Positions 7,901 to 16,200 of a stretch of DNA of 48,626 bases are shown here, piece by piece (positions within the stretch are counted from its first letter, which is position 1; every line of letters begins with the position of its first letter). The position numbers were made by a program, and so were the translations under genes. The notes under the pieces were generated by a model that was not told the origin of the DNA, did no database searches, and saw nothing but the letters and a program-made list of their open reading frames with translations. Where the stretch lies: assembly GCA_017508135.1 (NCBI GenBank), contig JAFVZN010000106.1, forward strand, positions 1-48,626, written 5' to 3'. This stretch comes from Lentisphaeria bacterium (lineage in GTDB: Bacteria; Verrucomicrobiota; Lentisphaeria; Victivallales; Victivallaceae).

Positions 7901-10797
7901 GTTTCGACAGTGACGTTTTCTGCGGTGATGCCGGTGTTTTGCCATACGCCATCGATGTACTGTTCGATGGTAACGGCACCGTTGATATTCTCTTTGCTGT
8001 TCCAGGCAAGGGAGACGTTGCCGTCTTCGTCGATACGGAGCGCGGCATCGAGGGTGAGACCATTGACATTGACCCGGTATTTGCAGTTCTGGTCGAGAGC
8101 TTTTCCGGTGTCGTTCCAAACGGCGAAGGAGTGGCTTTCCATGGATTCGGAGTTGACTTCGACGACCTTCTTGTTGCCTTTATCATCGGTAAGGGTGATG
8201 ATATAGGCGCGGACACCGCTTTCGCTGTCGGTGGCGTAATTCCAGCCGAGGGTGGCGGAGTAGAGGGTATCCTTGTTTTCGGTATCGGGGGCAGTGACTT
8301 CCAGAGCGGGGAAGTTGAACTGGATGGCGGCACTGCTTTCGGTATCGGAGAAAATCGGATCGGTCTTGTCGTCAGTCGCCCAGACGCGGAAAGTTTCACC
8401 GGCGACCCAGTCGCTCACGTTGCCCTTGGAGTCGATCGCGCGGATCCTCCAGTAGACGAAGGTCTGGTTTTGCAAGTTGGAAACGGCGACCTGAGTACCG
8501 GTCACGAGTTTGGTGTAGTTCATTTCCATGTAATTGGCGATGTAGTCGGAAAGGGAGACGAACTCCTCTCCGGCAGCTTCCATATCGGCGCGCACCTGTT
8601 CGATGGTGAGCTGTTCCGTGAGGGAGCAGTATTCGATCTCGTAGTTGCGGATCGGATTGGTGGAACCGATATTCTTCCAGGAGAGTTCCGCGATAGCGGC
8701 AACGACACCGGTGGTGTTGGCTTTGGGGTTGGCATCGATGACATCGCTGGTCAGCTTGTCAGTGTCAAACTCAAAAGCATTTTCATCGAAGTAGGTGGAA
8801 ATTCCGGGAGCTCCCTCTTCCAGCGGTTTATTGTCGATAATGCGGTAATCGCTCCAGTTGGAAACAGCATTCGCGCTGTTGTCACCGAGGAGGCGCATAC
8901 GGTATTCCAGACGGGTGTTGTTGGCAACGCCGGTGATGTCGAAAGAGTTCTTGCTGCCGTCAAGACGGACGACGATGGATTCGCCGAGCTTATTGTCCCG
9001 GGCATCGTAGAGGAAATATTCGATTTCGTAAGCGGCAACGGAAGCAAGTCCATAGTTGGCGGCAACGACGTTATCCCATTTGATGGTGACGGTTTCTTTT
9101 TCAAAATCGTAAGTTTCGGTGATGGTGGGGTTCTTGGGCTCTTCGACCACATCGTTTCCGGGTTCGGCGGGAGCGACCTCTTCGCCGGGGAGCGGTGCGG
9201 GGGTGTCAACGGTGTAATCCCAAACCAGTTCCGGAGCGGATTCTATGTCGCCGCCGATGGTGACGGAGATGACGGACTGCTTGCCGTCCCAGACGAATTG
9301 GGCGGAGAGTTCCAAAGTGGCTTCTTTGCCGTCGCGGGTGGTGTAGTTGATCCTGGTTTCTCCGGAGAGGCTGTCGGATTTCAGCGAGAGCATCACGTTT
9401 TTGCCGTGGAAGGAGAAAGCGATCTGACGGCCGTTGTCCCAGTATTCGGTGGCATCGAAGTTGTAAGCAAAGAGGTTGTAAGTTCCGGCAGCGGCGTAGT
9501 TGCAGTTGACGGTGAAGGTCATGGAGTCCTTCAAGCTCTTGTCATCATCGTGGGCTTCTTCTCCCCGGGAAGTGATAGCCGCTTTGCCGTCGTTGCGGGT
9601 ATCTTTGTTGAGGTTGAAGAAGAGGTTGACTTCACCGGCACCGGCGATGATACTGCCGTCGATACGGGCGTTGCTGTCAACGGTGATGGTGTTGAGACCG
9701 GCACCGAGGTCGATGTCACCGGAGATGTTGGCAGAACCGGCGATTTCCACGACGTCATCATTCTTGACTTCGGTGACTGTGAATTTTCCGCCTGTCGAAG
9801 CGTGGATGTCGGCATAAATTGCGAAACCATCTTCTTCGATGGTATTGATACTTCCCGAAACCCGGAGGTAAAGCGGACCGCCGCTGATAACACCGTAACC
9901 ATAGGCACTGACATTTCCGGCGATATCGAACATATCACCGGAAACATTGCTCTTGTACTGACCGGTGACGTTGATACCGCCGACAATAGAATCGATCGAG
10001 CCGGTGAAAGCGGAAGCGGTGATATTGCTCGCGTAGATACCGAAGGTGTTGCACTTCATATCGGTGTCGATAACGCCGTCGACCTTCAACACGCCTGTTT
10101 TTATGGCAATAGCACTGGCATCGCTGGTGATTTCGATATCGCCGTACAAGTTGGTCGTACTGGTCAGCGTTGAAGCGTTGATACCGGTGGAGAATTGGGA
10201 AAATGCGCCGGTGTCTTTGGGAGCATTGGATGAAAAATCCATGCCGGTTGCTTTGATGGTGATTTTGCCGTCAAAGTTGGTCAAATTGACCGTGTCGGCA
10301 TTGATACCGTAAACCTGCAATCCGGAACTTTCGATCGAAAGGGAATCTCCGGAGGAGGCATTGATTACGTTGTTGTTGGCGGTGACGTTGATTTCCACAT
10401 CATTGGAAACTTTGCCCAACGTCAGAGTTTTGGCATCGATACCGGCGGCGGTAAGCATGGTGGAGATGGACGCGCTCGCCTTGGTCTCTTTCTGATTGAC
10501 AGCTTTGACCTGGACTCTGTTGTTGGAGAGTGAAACGTTTATGGAAGCACTGACATCAATGGTCCCTTCACCGTCATTGCGGTCATCGGAAACGAGAGTT
10601 CCCATTTCATTGATGGTGATACTGCCTTCGGATTTGATACCGTAGGCACTGATTTCATTGTTGTTGGCACTGGCACTGGTCACGCCGCGTTCGGACGCTT
10701 TGCCGGAGGCGAGGTAGCCGGCACTTGCTATAATTCTGACATTTTCGGTACGCACCGTGATGGTTCCGCCCCAGATGGTGTTGTCGGCGGTGGTCAA
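1945..10797 (-). CDS. Giant repeat protein, main part (FN3-like and PPC-like arrays)
   Basis: About 2,950 residues from a TTG codon. The frame is open back to a TAA at 10858 and continues the upstream 357-residue ORF, so this is probably the larger part of one interrupted gene of about 3,330 codons. Residues 1-520 are Asn/Ile/Gly-rich beta-helix-like repeats (NNNEISAYGI type, SGDIDLGAGLNTI). Residues 550-1700 hold about eight FN3-like units (for example LSWTAAQDVAGDLGVRYYAV). Residues 1730-2950 hold ten units resembling bacterial pre-peptidase C-terminal domains, with the signature WVGxGDxxDY every 105-140 residues near 1736, 1864, 1986, 2126, 2254, 2359, 2475, 2596, 2729 and 2856. No catalytic domain, membrane anchor or sorting motif is recognised. 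An extracellular or surface role is inferred. No Shine-Dalgarno sequence supports the TTG. Confidence 0.8.
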   Translation of the reverse strand: MTTADNTIWGGTITVRTENVRIIASAGYLASGKASERGVTSASANNNEISAYGIKSEGSITINEMGTLVSDDRNDGEGTIDVSASINVSLSNNRVQVKAVNQKETKASASISTMLTAAGIDAKTLTLGKVSNDVEINVTANNNVINASSGDSLSIESSGLQVYGINADTVNLTNFDGKITIKATGMDFSSNAPKDTGAFSQFSTGINASTLTSTTNLYGDIEITSDASAIAIKTGVLKVDGVIDTDMKCNTFGIYASNITASAFTGSIDSIVGGINVTGQYKSNVSGDMFDIAGNVSAYGYGVISGGPLYLRVSGSINTIEEDGFAIYADIHASTGGKFTVTEVKNDDVVEIAGSANISGDIDLGAGLNTITVDSNARIDGSIIAGAGEVNLFFNLNKDTRNDGKAAITSRGEEAHDDDKSLKDSMTFTVNCNYAAAGTYNLFAYNFDATEYWDNGRQIAFSFHGKNVMLSLKSDSLSGETRINYTTRDGKEATLELSAQFVWDGKQSVISVTIGGDIESAPELVWDYTVDTPAPLPGEEVAPAEPGNDVVEEPKNPTITETYDFEKETVTIKWDNVVAANYGLASVAAYEIEYFLYDARDNKLGESIVVRLDGSKNSFDITGVANNTRLEYRMRLLGDNSANAVSNWSDYRIIDNKPLEEGAPGISTYFDENAFEFDTDKLTSDVIDANPKANTTGVVAAIAELSWKNIGSTNPIRNYEIEYCSLTEQLTIEQVRADMEAAGEEFVSLSDYIANYMEMNYTKLVTGTQVAVSNLQNQTFVYWRIRAIDSKGNVSDWVAGETFRVWATDDKTDPIFSDTESSAAIQFNFPALEVTAPDTENKDTLYSATLGWNYATDSESGVRAYIITLTDDKGNKKVVEVNSESMESHSFAVWNDTGKALDQNCKYRVNVNGLTLDAALRIDEDGNVSLAWNSKENINGAVTIEQYIDGVWQNTGITAENVTVETFDFSAVITGLNKASYKYYITAIDYFGNEVDITNSIQGSFDSDITKPLFDTGDVTFKENFGFSSPANLLESTTLKGSIIWNGATDAESGIRSYVIKLSTNGGKSFEKTFDFAVAELEKSCQTRITLAGFTANAVYTVNGESFTADANGDLVILTDGNIIGTNIDVTDANGAVSSVAVNHNNAAICYSIDIAQLGLTNPAYTYFIYAKDYIGNESSNYLSGDLIITDKGAPSFISNKTDVSVETKIVNDGERDVVTIKPTLSWTAAQDVAGDLGVRYYAVFVRAQGSEEWGEAVYTVAHDDKVLDYSWTAGSAYDMQVYDYKIVAYDFFGKSDTISGNFGMTDIEGPTGSFSKFNHDIVANYEEVIEVTEKPVLDEEGNPVMEDGQPKVEVTEKVVATILSDATVTLSWSDSFKDDSGVIYKVTVSADKNLSPDANTYTFWTTTAGEKYMVFSGDTTGRPVSIFEDMKTVYWTVEAYDTQYNASSDRKGDVQSFEFKNKYDKYIVLDTKLAAPTNVKVDTSDMSDGVHSGVIAVSWTDADTPLGIYKYAVNVYDEKGKTLLFTADTLDLENKLGTDIANSVSISGSTLTISDLRRFLSTVSISDGTYKLSVTGFDASGNKAESEKVEFILDTTRPSRVAVTEYFAVPDNAGDDKFCNLVIRWEAASDAYGIDHYVVQFRKRGSATWEDPKKVKDTEYILKGIPEGSDGYEFRIYAVDTQGNEGIEWPNDEVVTVKPIFDKYGDSIKSGQATDVTKSFDANGRLIVADTVGQGDTADTFCIKTTNSMALTLTADDLDISIGNNKSVKLNIYEGNSSKAWKSYTISNTGRIFSELLLNSNTTYTFQVVNTKSDANVSSYEFVLDKTGLDSYNGDDTVDLARENDHIFNIDGAFATTKNWVGYGDTADYQILDLIASGKYVFTLSDVALSTKLTIYEVLDNGKKLKSLGSVTANQSSFNGVSTKELLLDMNKEYVMAVTPGSSKALGSSYEVNVKQTESYTAATTADDLRNNDTPEISAKTAGWVGFGDATDFHRLEVGKNGGVYNFTVSHDLGSDEALKLTIYELTAVDAEGNPKSFRSVKSITLANTAADIATGSLYLKGDKGGTYFIEVTATGAAKALNSDYVINVNGYNIADKLALPDTGADTPADAVALNGTVGGWVGMGDASDYYSFNLTEAGLYTFTLENINGNNIAVAISYVDAESGKTVKLANVTGTANANGLVLSREFTAEEVTAANSSFIIQISANGKTANSDYTFKLEQNNSISGFNHADDDRSGAPELSVGVPVSDWVGMGDATDYRKITVTESGIYDLVAGNADNPVKVTVYDAAQKKMGTLTLTAGKNSGALSGMTLIAGDDYFVEVTATGTAKGQSSSYDLVLNSQSLGALSAGETKSGKVGPADKVDSYVLTIGEAGFYTFALDNVNGNAVKFSVIDPVTGKAVANLTPAANSTAAAITYEFTTPGEYIVKLEGTSKSKDSAYDLTLIDRNGEVAMDDDGISETLPTFSSEYSGWTGLGDVIDFAKIDLVNGTGIYDITLNVADNNAKLTVYEMVDGISKAIKTVSATQAKAGALTGLMLNSGSEYFVSVQVADGKGMKDTSYTVTLEQTVKSQFDGDSAEAPVVIDGNSYVNAAGWVGFGDAADYCKFTVNGTDATDITFALGDNEGDITVTLYRIGDESNTKIKSFTVNAKNADILNSYLLDNGSYLLEVVSPKADKGAVTDYSVSINNWKFEDYDTADNTVAKATKLSVDSTVSSAVWNTGTTKDDMVDFYQIVVESSGFYMFDLAGTSGTITFSIGTQDAKGNFKQLQKVSGKAGVADMTLARELAAGTYYIKLESSTKNSASQYELSMENNSVRVNSEGKSTFSSVDDTWKLVANDTAAVRYSNNELIENWVGFGDAVDVFKIRTDENGVLVFQGSNEATIEALLDKDITLTLADVNGKSVALTFDAALGEYVSKNILLADTDYYLQIKSADSKTGDTAFAITFNCK

Positions 10798-10857
10798 ACT
10801 GGTGTCGGTCCAGATACCGTAGTTGTTGATTTTGTTGTTGTCGGCGTGGGGAGAAGC

Positions 10858-10860
10858 TTA
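10858..10860 (-). other. In-frame TAA splitting the giant gene
   Basis: The codons read GCC GGT TAA GCT TCT on the minus strand. Both sides are in the same frame, and the 20 codons between the stop and the TTG at 10797 look like ordinary passenger-repeat sequence. The stop lies inside a HindIII hexamer (AAGCTT, 10854-10859). Confidence 0.85.
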
Positions 10861-11931
10861 ACCGGCGATGGTGGTTCCGTTTATCGTTATGAAGTCGGGG
10901 TCAGCATCATCGGCATCGATGCTTTCTTCAGAACCGCCGCCGCCCGAGCCGCCGCTGTTTTCCTGTTCTTCTACGAACTCGTAAACTTTCCGGGCATCGC
11001 TGGTGGAGCCGTCCCAATCCGGATCATACCAGTCAGGATTGTAGAAGGGGGCGTTTGGGAGTTCCTTGTCAAGCAGAGCCTGGTCGAGAGTGTTTTTGTT
11101 GTTTCTGACCAGGATATCGGCGCGGAAATTTCCGTCCAGAACGAGGGTGTCAGCTTTGACAGCGGCACCGAGGATGGTGTTGCTGCTGGAATCGTTGCCT
11201 TTGGCAGTTTTATCGCCGGACTTGTAGGTGTAACCGGTGTGGAGCGCGGCAACGTCGGTATCGATGGTACCCGCCAGATCGGAGACAACGGTCAGTTTGT
11301 TGGTGGCGTAGATGGTGTAAGCAATGGTGTCCTTGTAGGGCGCGCCCGGTGCGCCGGAGTTGCCATACACACTGGAAACGTTGTCGCTGTAAACACCGTA
11401 AGCATCAGCTTTGATGCAGATGTTGTCATCGGTCTTGTGAGTGTTCTCTCCGCTTGCCGCGTTGTGGTAGATATTGGCATTCTGCGCACCGTTCTGAGCG
11501 GTGAGAACGAGGGAGTTGCTGCTGCCGTGGAACTTGATGGCACCGCTGATATCAGCGTTGTTGAACTGGACATGGTAGAGGTTGTAGAAGGCTCCAATTC
11601 CAATGGCGTTATCTGTCCACGGATTGGAAACAAAATCATATTTCCAGCCGTTGCGGTAATCCGATGAGGACAAAGCTGTCAGCGAAACGTGTCCGTTGTA
11701 GTTGCCGCCGATGGAAAGTTTTCCGTTTCCGTTACTTCCTTTGACGGAGATACAGAAAGATTCCAGATTGCTGTTATATCCAGCTCCGTCACTCTGACCG
11801 TCGATGGTGATTATCTGTCCGGCAGTTTTGATACCGTTGGCTTCAGGCAGAATAAGAAAATCATACTTCTCGTTATCCGTGATCGTTATAGCCGCGATAT
11901 CATAAAGTTTATCAATGAGCAAAGTCGCCAT
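10858..11931 (-). CDS. Giant repeat protein, N-terminal part, ended by in-frame TAA
   Basis: 357 residues beginning MATLLIDKLYDIAAITITD, with start at 11931 preceded by GGAGG seven bases upstream. The body resembles beta-helix passenger repeats (DNICIKADAYGVYSDN, LVVSDLAGTIDTDVAAL). It ends with an acidic Gly/Ser-rich stretch (GGSGGGGSEE, DADDADPD) and GTTIAG-stop. The reading frame resumes directly after the TAA with ASPHADNNKINNYGIWTD, which matches the repeat style of the downstream part. No N-terminal signal peptide is apparent; if the product is exported, a type I or other signal-less route would be needed, and no such transporter is in the window. It could be a true short protein, one half of a gene broken by a nonsense mutation, or a sequence error. 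Confidence 0.75.
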   Translation of the reverse strand: MATLLIDKLYDIAAITITDNEKYDFLILPEANGIKTAGQIITIDGQSDGAGYNSNLESFCISVKGSNGNGKLSIGGNYNGHVSLTALSSSDYRNGWKYDFVSNPWTDNAIGIGAFYNLYHVQFNNADISGAIKFHGSSNSLVLTAQNGAQNANIYHNAASGENTHKTDDNICIKADAYGVYSDNVSSVYGNSGAPGAPYKDTIAYTIYATNKLTVVSDLAGTIDTDVAALHTGYTYKSGDKTAKGNDSSSNTILGAAVKADTLVLDGNFRADILVRNNKNTLDQALLDKELPNAPFYNPDWYDPDWDGSTSDARKVYEFVEEQENSGGSGGGGSEESIDADDADPDFITINGTTIAG

Positions 11932-11983
11932 GATTTTTCCTCCGATTGGTTATCTTTAATATTAATACACTATTTCGTTACAG

Positions 11984-12012
11984 AATTTAGCACGGAAATG
12001 CTCTGTTGTCAA
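11984..12012 (-). promoter_or_regulatory. Sigma-70-type promoter of the giant gene
   Basis: TTGACA (12007-12012) and TAAATT (11984-11989) on the minus strand are separated by exactly 17 bp, about 55 bp before the ATG at 11931. A run of eleven T on the same strand (12021-12031) lies 8 bp upstream of the -35 box and could act as an UP-element or a slippage-prone tract. Confidence 0.7.
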
Positions 12013-12066
12013 GGTACATTAAAAAAAAAAACGGATATTTTGCACAGATATCCCATGATTCTTCAA

Positions 12067-12090
12067 AAACAGTGTTTTTCGTCACTGTTT
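12067..12090. terminator. Hairpin with T-run, possible terminator
   Basis: AAACAGTG (12067-12074) pairs with CACTGTTT (12083-12090). On the minus strand it is followed by a short T tract, so it could end transcription coming from the deoxyribosyltransferase-like gene before the giant gene's promoter. Confidence 0.4.
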
Positions 12091-12159
12091 ACGCATGAAA
12101 ATTTCTGATTTTCAAAAAGTGATTTTGTCAGATTTTGTAAAGACCGTGCAATCGCTTTG

Positions 12160-12328
12160 AACGCGACCGGCGGATGTATCGTGAGGCAAGATCGGTGGTA
12201 AGTCAAGGCGACGGCAAAGGAGTGTACTCCGGTACTCGACTTTGCCGGAGTCCGCAGACTTGCCGCCAAGATTGCCCGCGAGACGCCGCCGCAGGTTTGA
12301 TTTTTTATGGGATAACTGTAGATATTTT
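12160..12328 (-). repeat. Dispersed repeat element, composite of two modules
   Basis: Two parts are recognisable. One (12291-12328, minus strand) reads CTACAGTTATCCCAT followed by AAATCAAACCTGCGGCGGCG and matches 46627-46663 and 40030-40064. The other (12165-12290) carries GATGTATCGTGAGGCAAG at one end and GCCCGCGAGACGCCGCC at the other, matching the ends of 32965-33062. Between them are inverted repeats (CGGCAAA/TTTGCCG and AAGTC/GACTT). This region plus the leader fills the gap between 11931 and 12363; no gene is seen in it. Confidence 0.7.
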
Positions 12329-12362
12329 GTATAAAAAACTCTGCCGAAAGCGGGAAAGTGAT

Positions 12363-13013
12363 TCAATACAGTCCGGAGGCGGCTTTGTTTTCGATCAGAG
12401 TCTGCAGTTCTCCGTCAGAAAATATTTCTGCTCCAATGGCTTTTTGAGCCGTCAGATATGCTGAAGGCAAGCCGGCGATTTTCAGCCATGAGGGTAAGGA
12501 GGTGACCTTGTCCAGTTTTGCGCAGATCTCCTGCGCGATAAAGTTGTAAAAGTTGTTCAAAAACAAGGCGGTATCAGCGGTTTTGAAACGGTGATAGCAG
12601 AGCATCGCATTGAGGTGGAGAACTTCGGTGCGGGGATAGTGTGAACACATCAGATTCCAGGGTTCGCCGTCGGGAAGTTCGCCGTCTCCGGCATTGCGGA
12701 AATCGGTTCTCACCAGCAGGGCAGGGATGTCCAGCATCTTGGCAAAGCAGAACTCCACCACGGTTCCGGAATCCAGATCGCAGCCGTCAAAGTTGGCAAC
12801 GATCAGATCGCAGCTGAAAAGCAGTCTGAAATCGGCATCCCGTATGCTCCGGGAGGAGCGGGTCACCACTTCGCTTTCGCCATCCTGCGGGAGCAGGACT
12901 TGATAACGGCGGGAAGAACGTTCTTCAATGGCTTTCGCCAGCATGAGATTTCCTCCGAGGTCCTTGGCATCGAAGAGGTCTCCGGCAAAGTATATTTTAA
13001 GCGGACGGGGCAT
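12363..13013 (-). CDS. Nucleoside 2-deoxyribosyltransferase-like protein
   Basis: 216 residues. The N-terminus MPRPLKIYFAGDLFD and the block CDLIVANFDGCDLDSGTVVEFCFAK fit the nucleoside 2-deoxyribosyltransferase fold, with its YxAGPLF start and D(G)xxDSGTxxE active-site region. These enzymes swap bases on deoxynucleosides in salvage pathways, but divergent members can act on other N-ribosides, so the substrate is open. Start at 13013 is preferred over an upstream one because GGAGGAAACT precedes the ATG. The C-terminal 70 residues (ICAKLDKVTSLPSWLKIAG) are not recognised. It stands alone, transcribed away from dnaE, with its own promoter. Confidence 0.7.
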   Translation of the reverse strand: MPRPLKIYFAGDLFDAKDLGGNLMLAKAIEERSSRRYQVLLPQDGESEVVTRSSRSIRDADFRLLFSCDLIVANFDGCDLDSGTVVEFCFAKMLDIPALLVRTDFRNAGDGELPDGEPWNLMCSHYPRTEVLHLNAMLCYHRFKTADTALFLNNFYNFIAQEICAKLDKVTSLPSWLKIAGLPSAYLTAQKAIGAEIFSDGELQTLIENKAASGLY

Positions 13014-13047
13014 AGTTTCCTCCAGTTGTGTTTTTTTGTCGGAGGAT

Positions 13048-13076
13048 ACTATACCGTCAACTTGAAGATTTTTCAA
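13048..13076 (-). promoter_or_regulatory. Promoter of the deoxyribosyltransferase-like gene
   Basis: TTGAAA (13071-13076) and TATAGT (13048-13053) lie 17 bp apart on the minus strand, about 35 bp before the ATG at 13013. Confidence 0.6.
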
Positions 13077-13168
13077 ATGGGAAAAACGTTATTGTCTTGT
13101 TTTTGCAGTGCGCCAGCTCCTCTCCGGCACCTCCTTGCTGTTTCTTTCAAAAAAAACTGGATTCTCAC

Positions 13169-13196
13169 TTGTAAATATCCGGAGGCGTGGTATATT
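13169..13196 (+). promoter_or_regulatory. Promoter of dnaE
   Basis: TTGTAA (13169-13174), a 16-bp spacer and TATATT (13191-13196). The ATG follows 38 bp later after GAGAGGAA. The -10 box matches the form seen at most promoters in this window. Confidence 0.6.
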
Positions 13197-13234
13197 CCTC
13201 TTGAAACAGGAAATATTATTTGAGAGGAATTTTT

Positions 13235-16200
13235 ATGCCGGCAGATTTTGTTCATTTACACTTGCATACCCATTACAGTATGCTTGACGGCGCGTGTACC
13301 GCTTCCGGGCTTATCAAGATGGCGAAAGAGATGGAGATGCCCGGTATCGCCATCACCGATCACGGTTATATGGGCGGTACAGAAGAGTTTCACCGGAAAC
13401 TTACTGCCGAGAATCTCAACCCTGTTATCGGCGTGGAGGCTTACGTTTCCCCCACCACCCGTCAGGATGTCAATCCGGCGGTGGATTTTATCAAAGGTTT
13501 TCACCTTGTGCTGCTGGCGGAAAATCAGAAAGGTTATCACAACCTCTGCAAGATCATGAGTGAATCATGGCGCACCGGATTTTATTACAAAGCCCGCTGT
13601 GACAAGCAGCTTCTGGAACAATATCACGAAGGTATCATCGCTCTCTCCGCCTGTATCGCCGGTGAAATTCCCCGTAAACTCGCCATCGGTGATCTTTCCG
13701 GTGCGGAAAAATCTCTGGATGACTATGTCAATATTTTCGGTCAGGAAAACTTTTTTATCGAGCTGATGGACCACAATATGCCGGAGGAACAGGAGGTCAA
13801 CCCCAAGCTGATCGAACTTGCCCGCCGCCGTAACATCCAGCTGGTCGCCACCAATGACGTGCATTATATGCGCAAAGAGGATGCCGAAGCCCACGAGATC
13901 ATGCTCTGTATCCAGACCGGCGGCAGAATAAACGAAGATCACTTCCGTTTTCCGACTCAGGAGTTTTATTTCAAGTCACCTCAGGAGATGGCGGAAATTT
14001 TTAAAGATACCCCCGATGCCATCACCAATACCCGTCTTATCAATGACCGCTGTGCCGCTGAGCCGGTGAAATTTGACTACAAAACCAACCATTATCCGGT
14101 CTTTTATATGCCGGACGGCAAAGAAGCCGACCGCAAAGTCCTCTTTGATGTCTGCTGTTCCAACTTGCCTATGCGTTATGATTTCTCCTACACCGAAGGC
14201 GCGGAGCTCACCCCGGAACAGAAAAAGATCATGGACCGGCTCAACTACGAACTGAACGTCATCGAAAAGACCGGATTTTGCAGTTACTTCATGGTGGTTT
14301 CCGACTTTATCCGCTGGGGCAAAGAACACGGCATTCCGGTCGGTCCCGGGCGCGGTTCCGGTGCCGGAAGTGTGGTCGCCTATCTGATGTTGATCACTGA
14401 TATCGACCCGCTTCGCTATGAACTGCTCTTTGAACGTTTTCTCAACCCGGAACGTGTCAGTCCCCCGGACTTCGATATAGACTTCTGCGAAAAACGGCGC
14501 AGTGAAGTTATTGAATATGTCCGGCAGAAGTACGGTTTCGATAACGTTGCCCAGATTTGCACCTACGGTCAGCTCAAGGCGAAAGCGGTGGTGAAAGATG
14601 TGGCGCGGGTGTTGAATTTTCCCTTTGAAGAGGGCAATAAACTCACCAAGATGATCCCCGATGATCTCAAGATAACCATTCCCCGCGCGGTCACTGAATC
14701 CGAGGAGATCGCCAATCTGATCGCCACCAATCCCCGTGTCGCCCGGGTCTTTGAATTTGCCCGGATCCTTGAAGGTTTGAACCGGCAGGCCGGCGTTCAT
14801 GCCGCCGGTGTCATCATCGGTGACCAGCGGCTGGATAATCTGGTTCCGCTGTCTCGCAGTGCCACCGGGGATATGGTGGTGCAGTACCCGAAAGAACCTT
14901 GCGAAAACCTCGGTCTGCTCAAGATGGACTTCCTCGGATTGCGGACACTTACCATCATCCGCAACGCGCTGGATATGATAAAAGAGCAGCACGGGGTCGA
15001 TATCAATTTGTCCAAACTTCCGCTGGATGATCCTAAAACTTACGCCATGCTTCAGAAAGGTGATACGGTCGGTGTCTTCCAGCTGGAATCCGGCGGTATG
15101 CAGGATTTGTGCCGCAACCTCGGTGTGGAAACCATCGAACACATCATCGCTCTGGTCGCGCTTTACCGTCCCGGTCCCATGCAGTTTATTCCGCAGTATA
15201 TCGCCCGTAAGAAGAATGAGGAAGTGACCATCTACGACCACCCCAAGATGGAACCCATTCTCAAAGAGACCTACGGCATCATGGTTTATCAGGAGCAGAT
15301 CATGCAGGTGGTGCAGGCTCTTGCCGGATTCAGTCTGGGCGGTGCGGATATCCTCCGCCGCGCCATCGGCAAGAAGAAGGTCGATGTCATGGCGGAACAG
15401 CGGGAAAAGTTCATCGCCGGATGCAAAGCCGCAAGTGATATCGATGCCGATCTTGCCGACCAGATCTGGGAAAAGATCAAAATCTTTGCCGGATACGGCT
15501 TCAACAAATCGCACTCTGCCGCATACGGAGTGGTCTCTTATCAGACGGCGTTTCTCAAAGCCAATTACCCGGTGGAATTTATGGCAGCGGTGCTTACCGG
15601 TGAAATCGAAAACGCCGAAAAGCTCGCTTTCTTCATCAACGAGTGCCGCGAAATGGGTATTGAAATACTGCCGCCGGATGTCAACACCAGCAACATTCTT
15701 TTCTCGGTGGACAAAGGGCGCATCCGCTTCGGGCTGGGCGCGATCAAGGGTTGCGGTGAAGCCGCCGCCAGCAGGATCATTGCCAGCCGTCAGGAGGATG
15801 GACCGTTTACCAGTTTCCTCGATTTCTGCGAGCGTTGCGGCGCAGATATCAACTCCCGCATGATGGAGTTTCTCACCCGTTCCGGGGCTTTTGACTCCTT
15901 CGGTTTGCGGCGGTCTCAGATTCTGGCGGTGACGGAACCGATGATGGCATTCGCCGCTGAACGCGCCCGGGATAAAGCTTTGGGGCAGGGGTCGCTGTTT
16001 GATCTTCTCAGTGAAGAAGATGGTGCCGGCGAAGTCTGTTCCGTGCAGATACCGGATATTCCGGAATTTGACTGGGATGAGATGCTGAAAAGTGAAAAGG
16101 AGCTGTTGGGATTTTACGTTTCCGGTCATCCGCTTCAGCCGCAAGCCAGCTTGCTGCACACCTTTGCCACTCCCATCCACAAGTTGCCCGATTATGCGGA

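Noticed and set aside
3925-10173. 2,082-codon open frame on the plus strand, opposite the giant gene
   Set aside because: It mirrors the codon usage of the real gene, has no ribosome-binding site, and its translation is a low-complexity Gly/Val/Asp/Ile mixture without domains.
10858-10860. Programmed recoding (selenocysteine or pyrrolysine) at the stop
   Set aside because: The codon is TAA, which is not used for either residue, and no recoding structure is evident.
12042-12058. Fifth copy of the CACAG-TCCC module (CACAGATATCCCAT)
   Set aside because: Only the short core matches and the CTGCGGC part is missing; it could be chance.
13220-13234. TTG start five codons upstream of the dnaE ATG
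   Set aside because: The GAGAGGAA ribosome-binding site lies between this TTG and the ATG at 13235, so the ATG is the better start.
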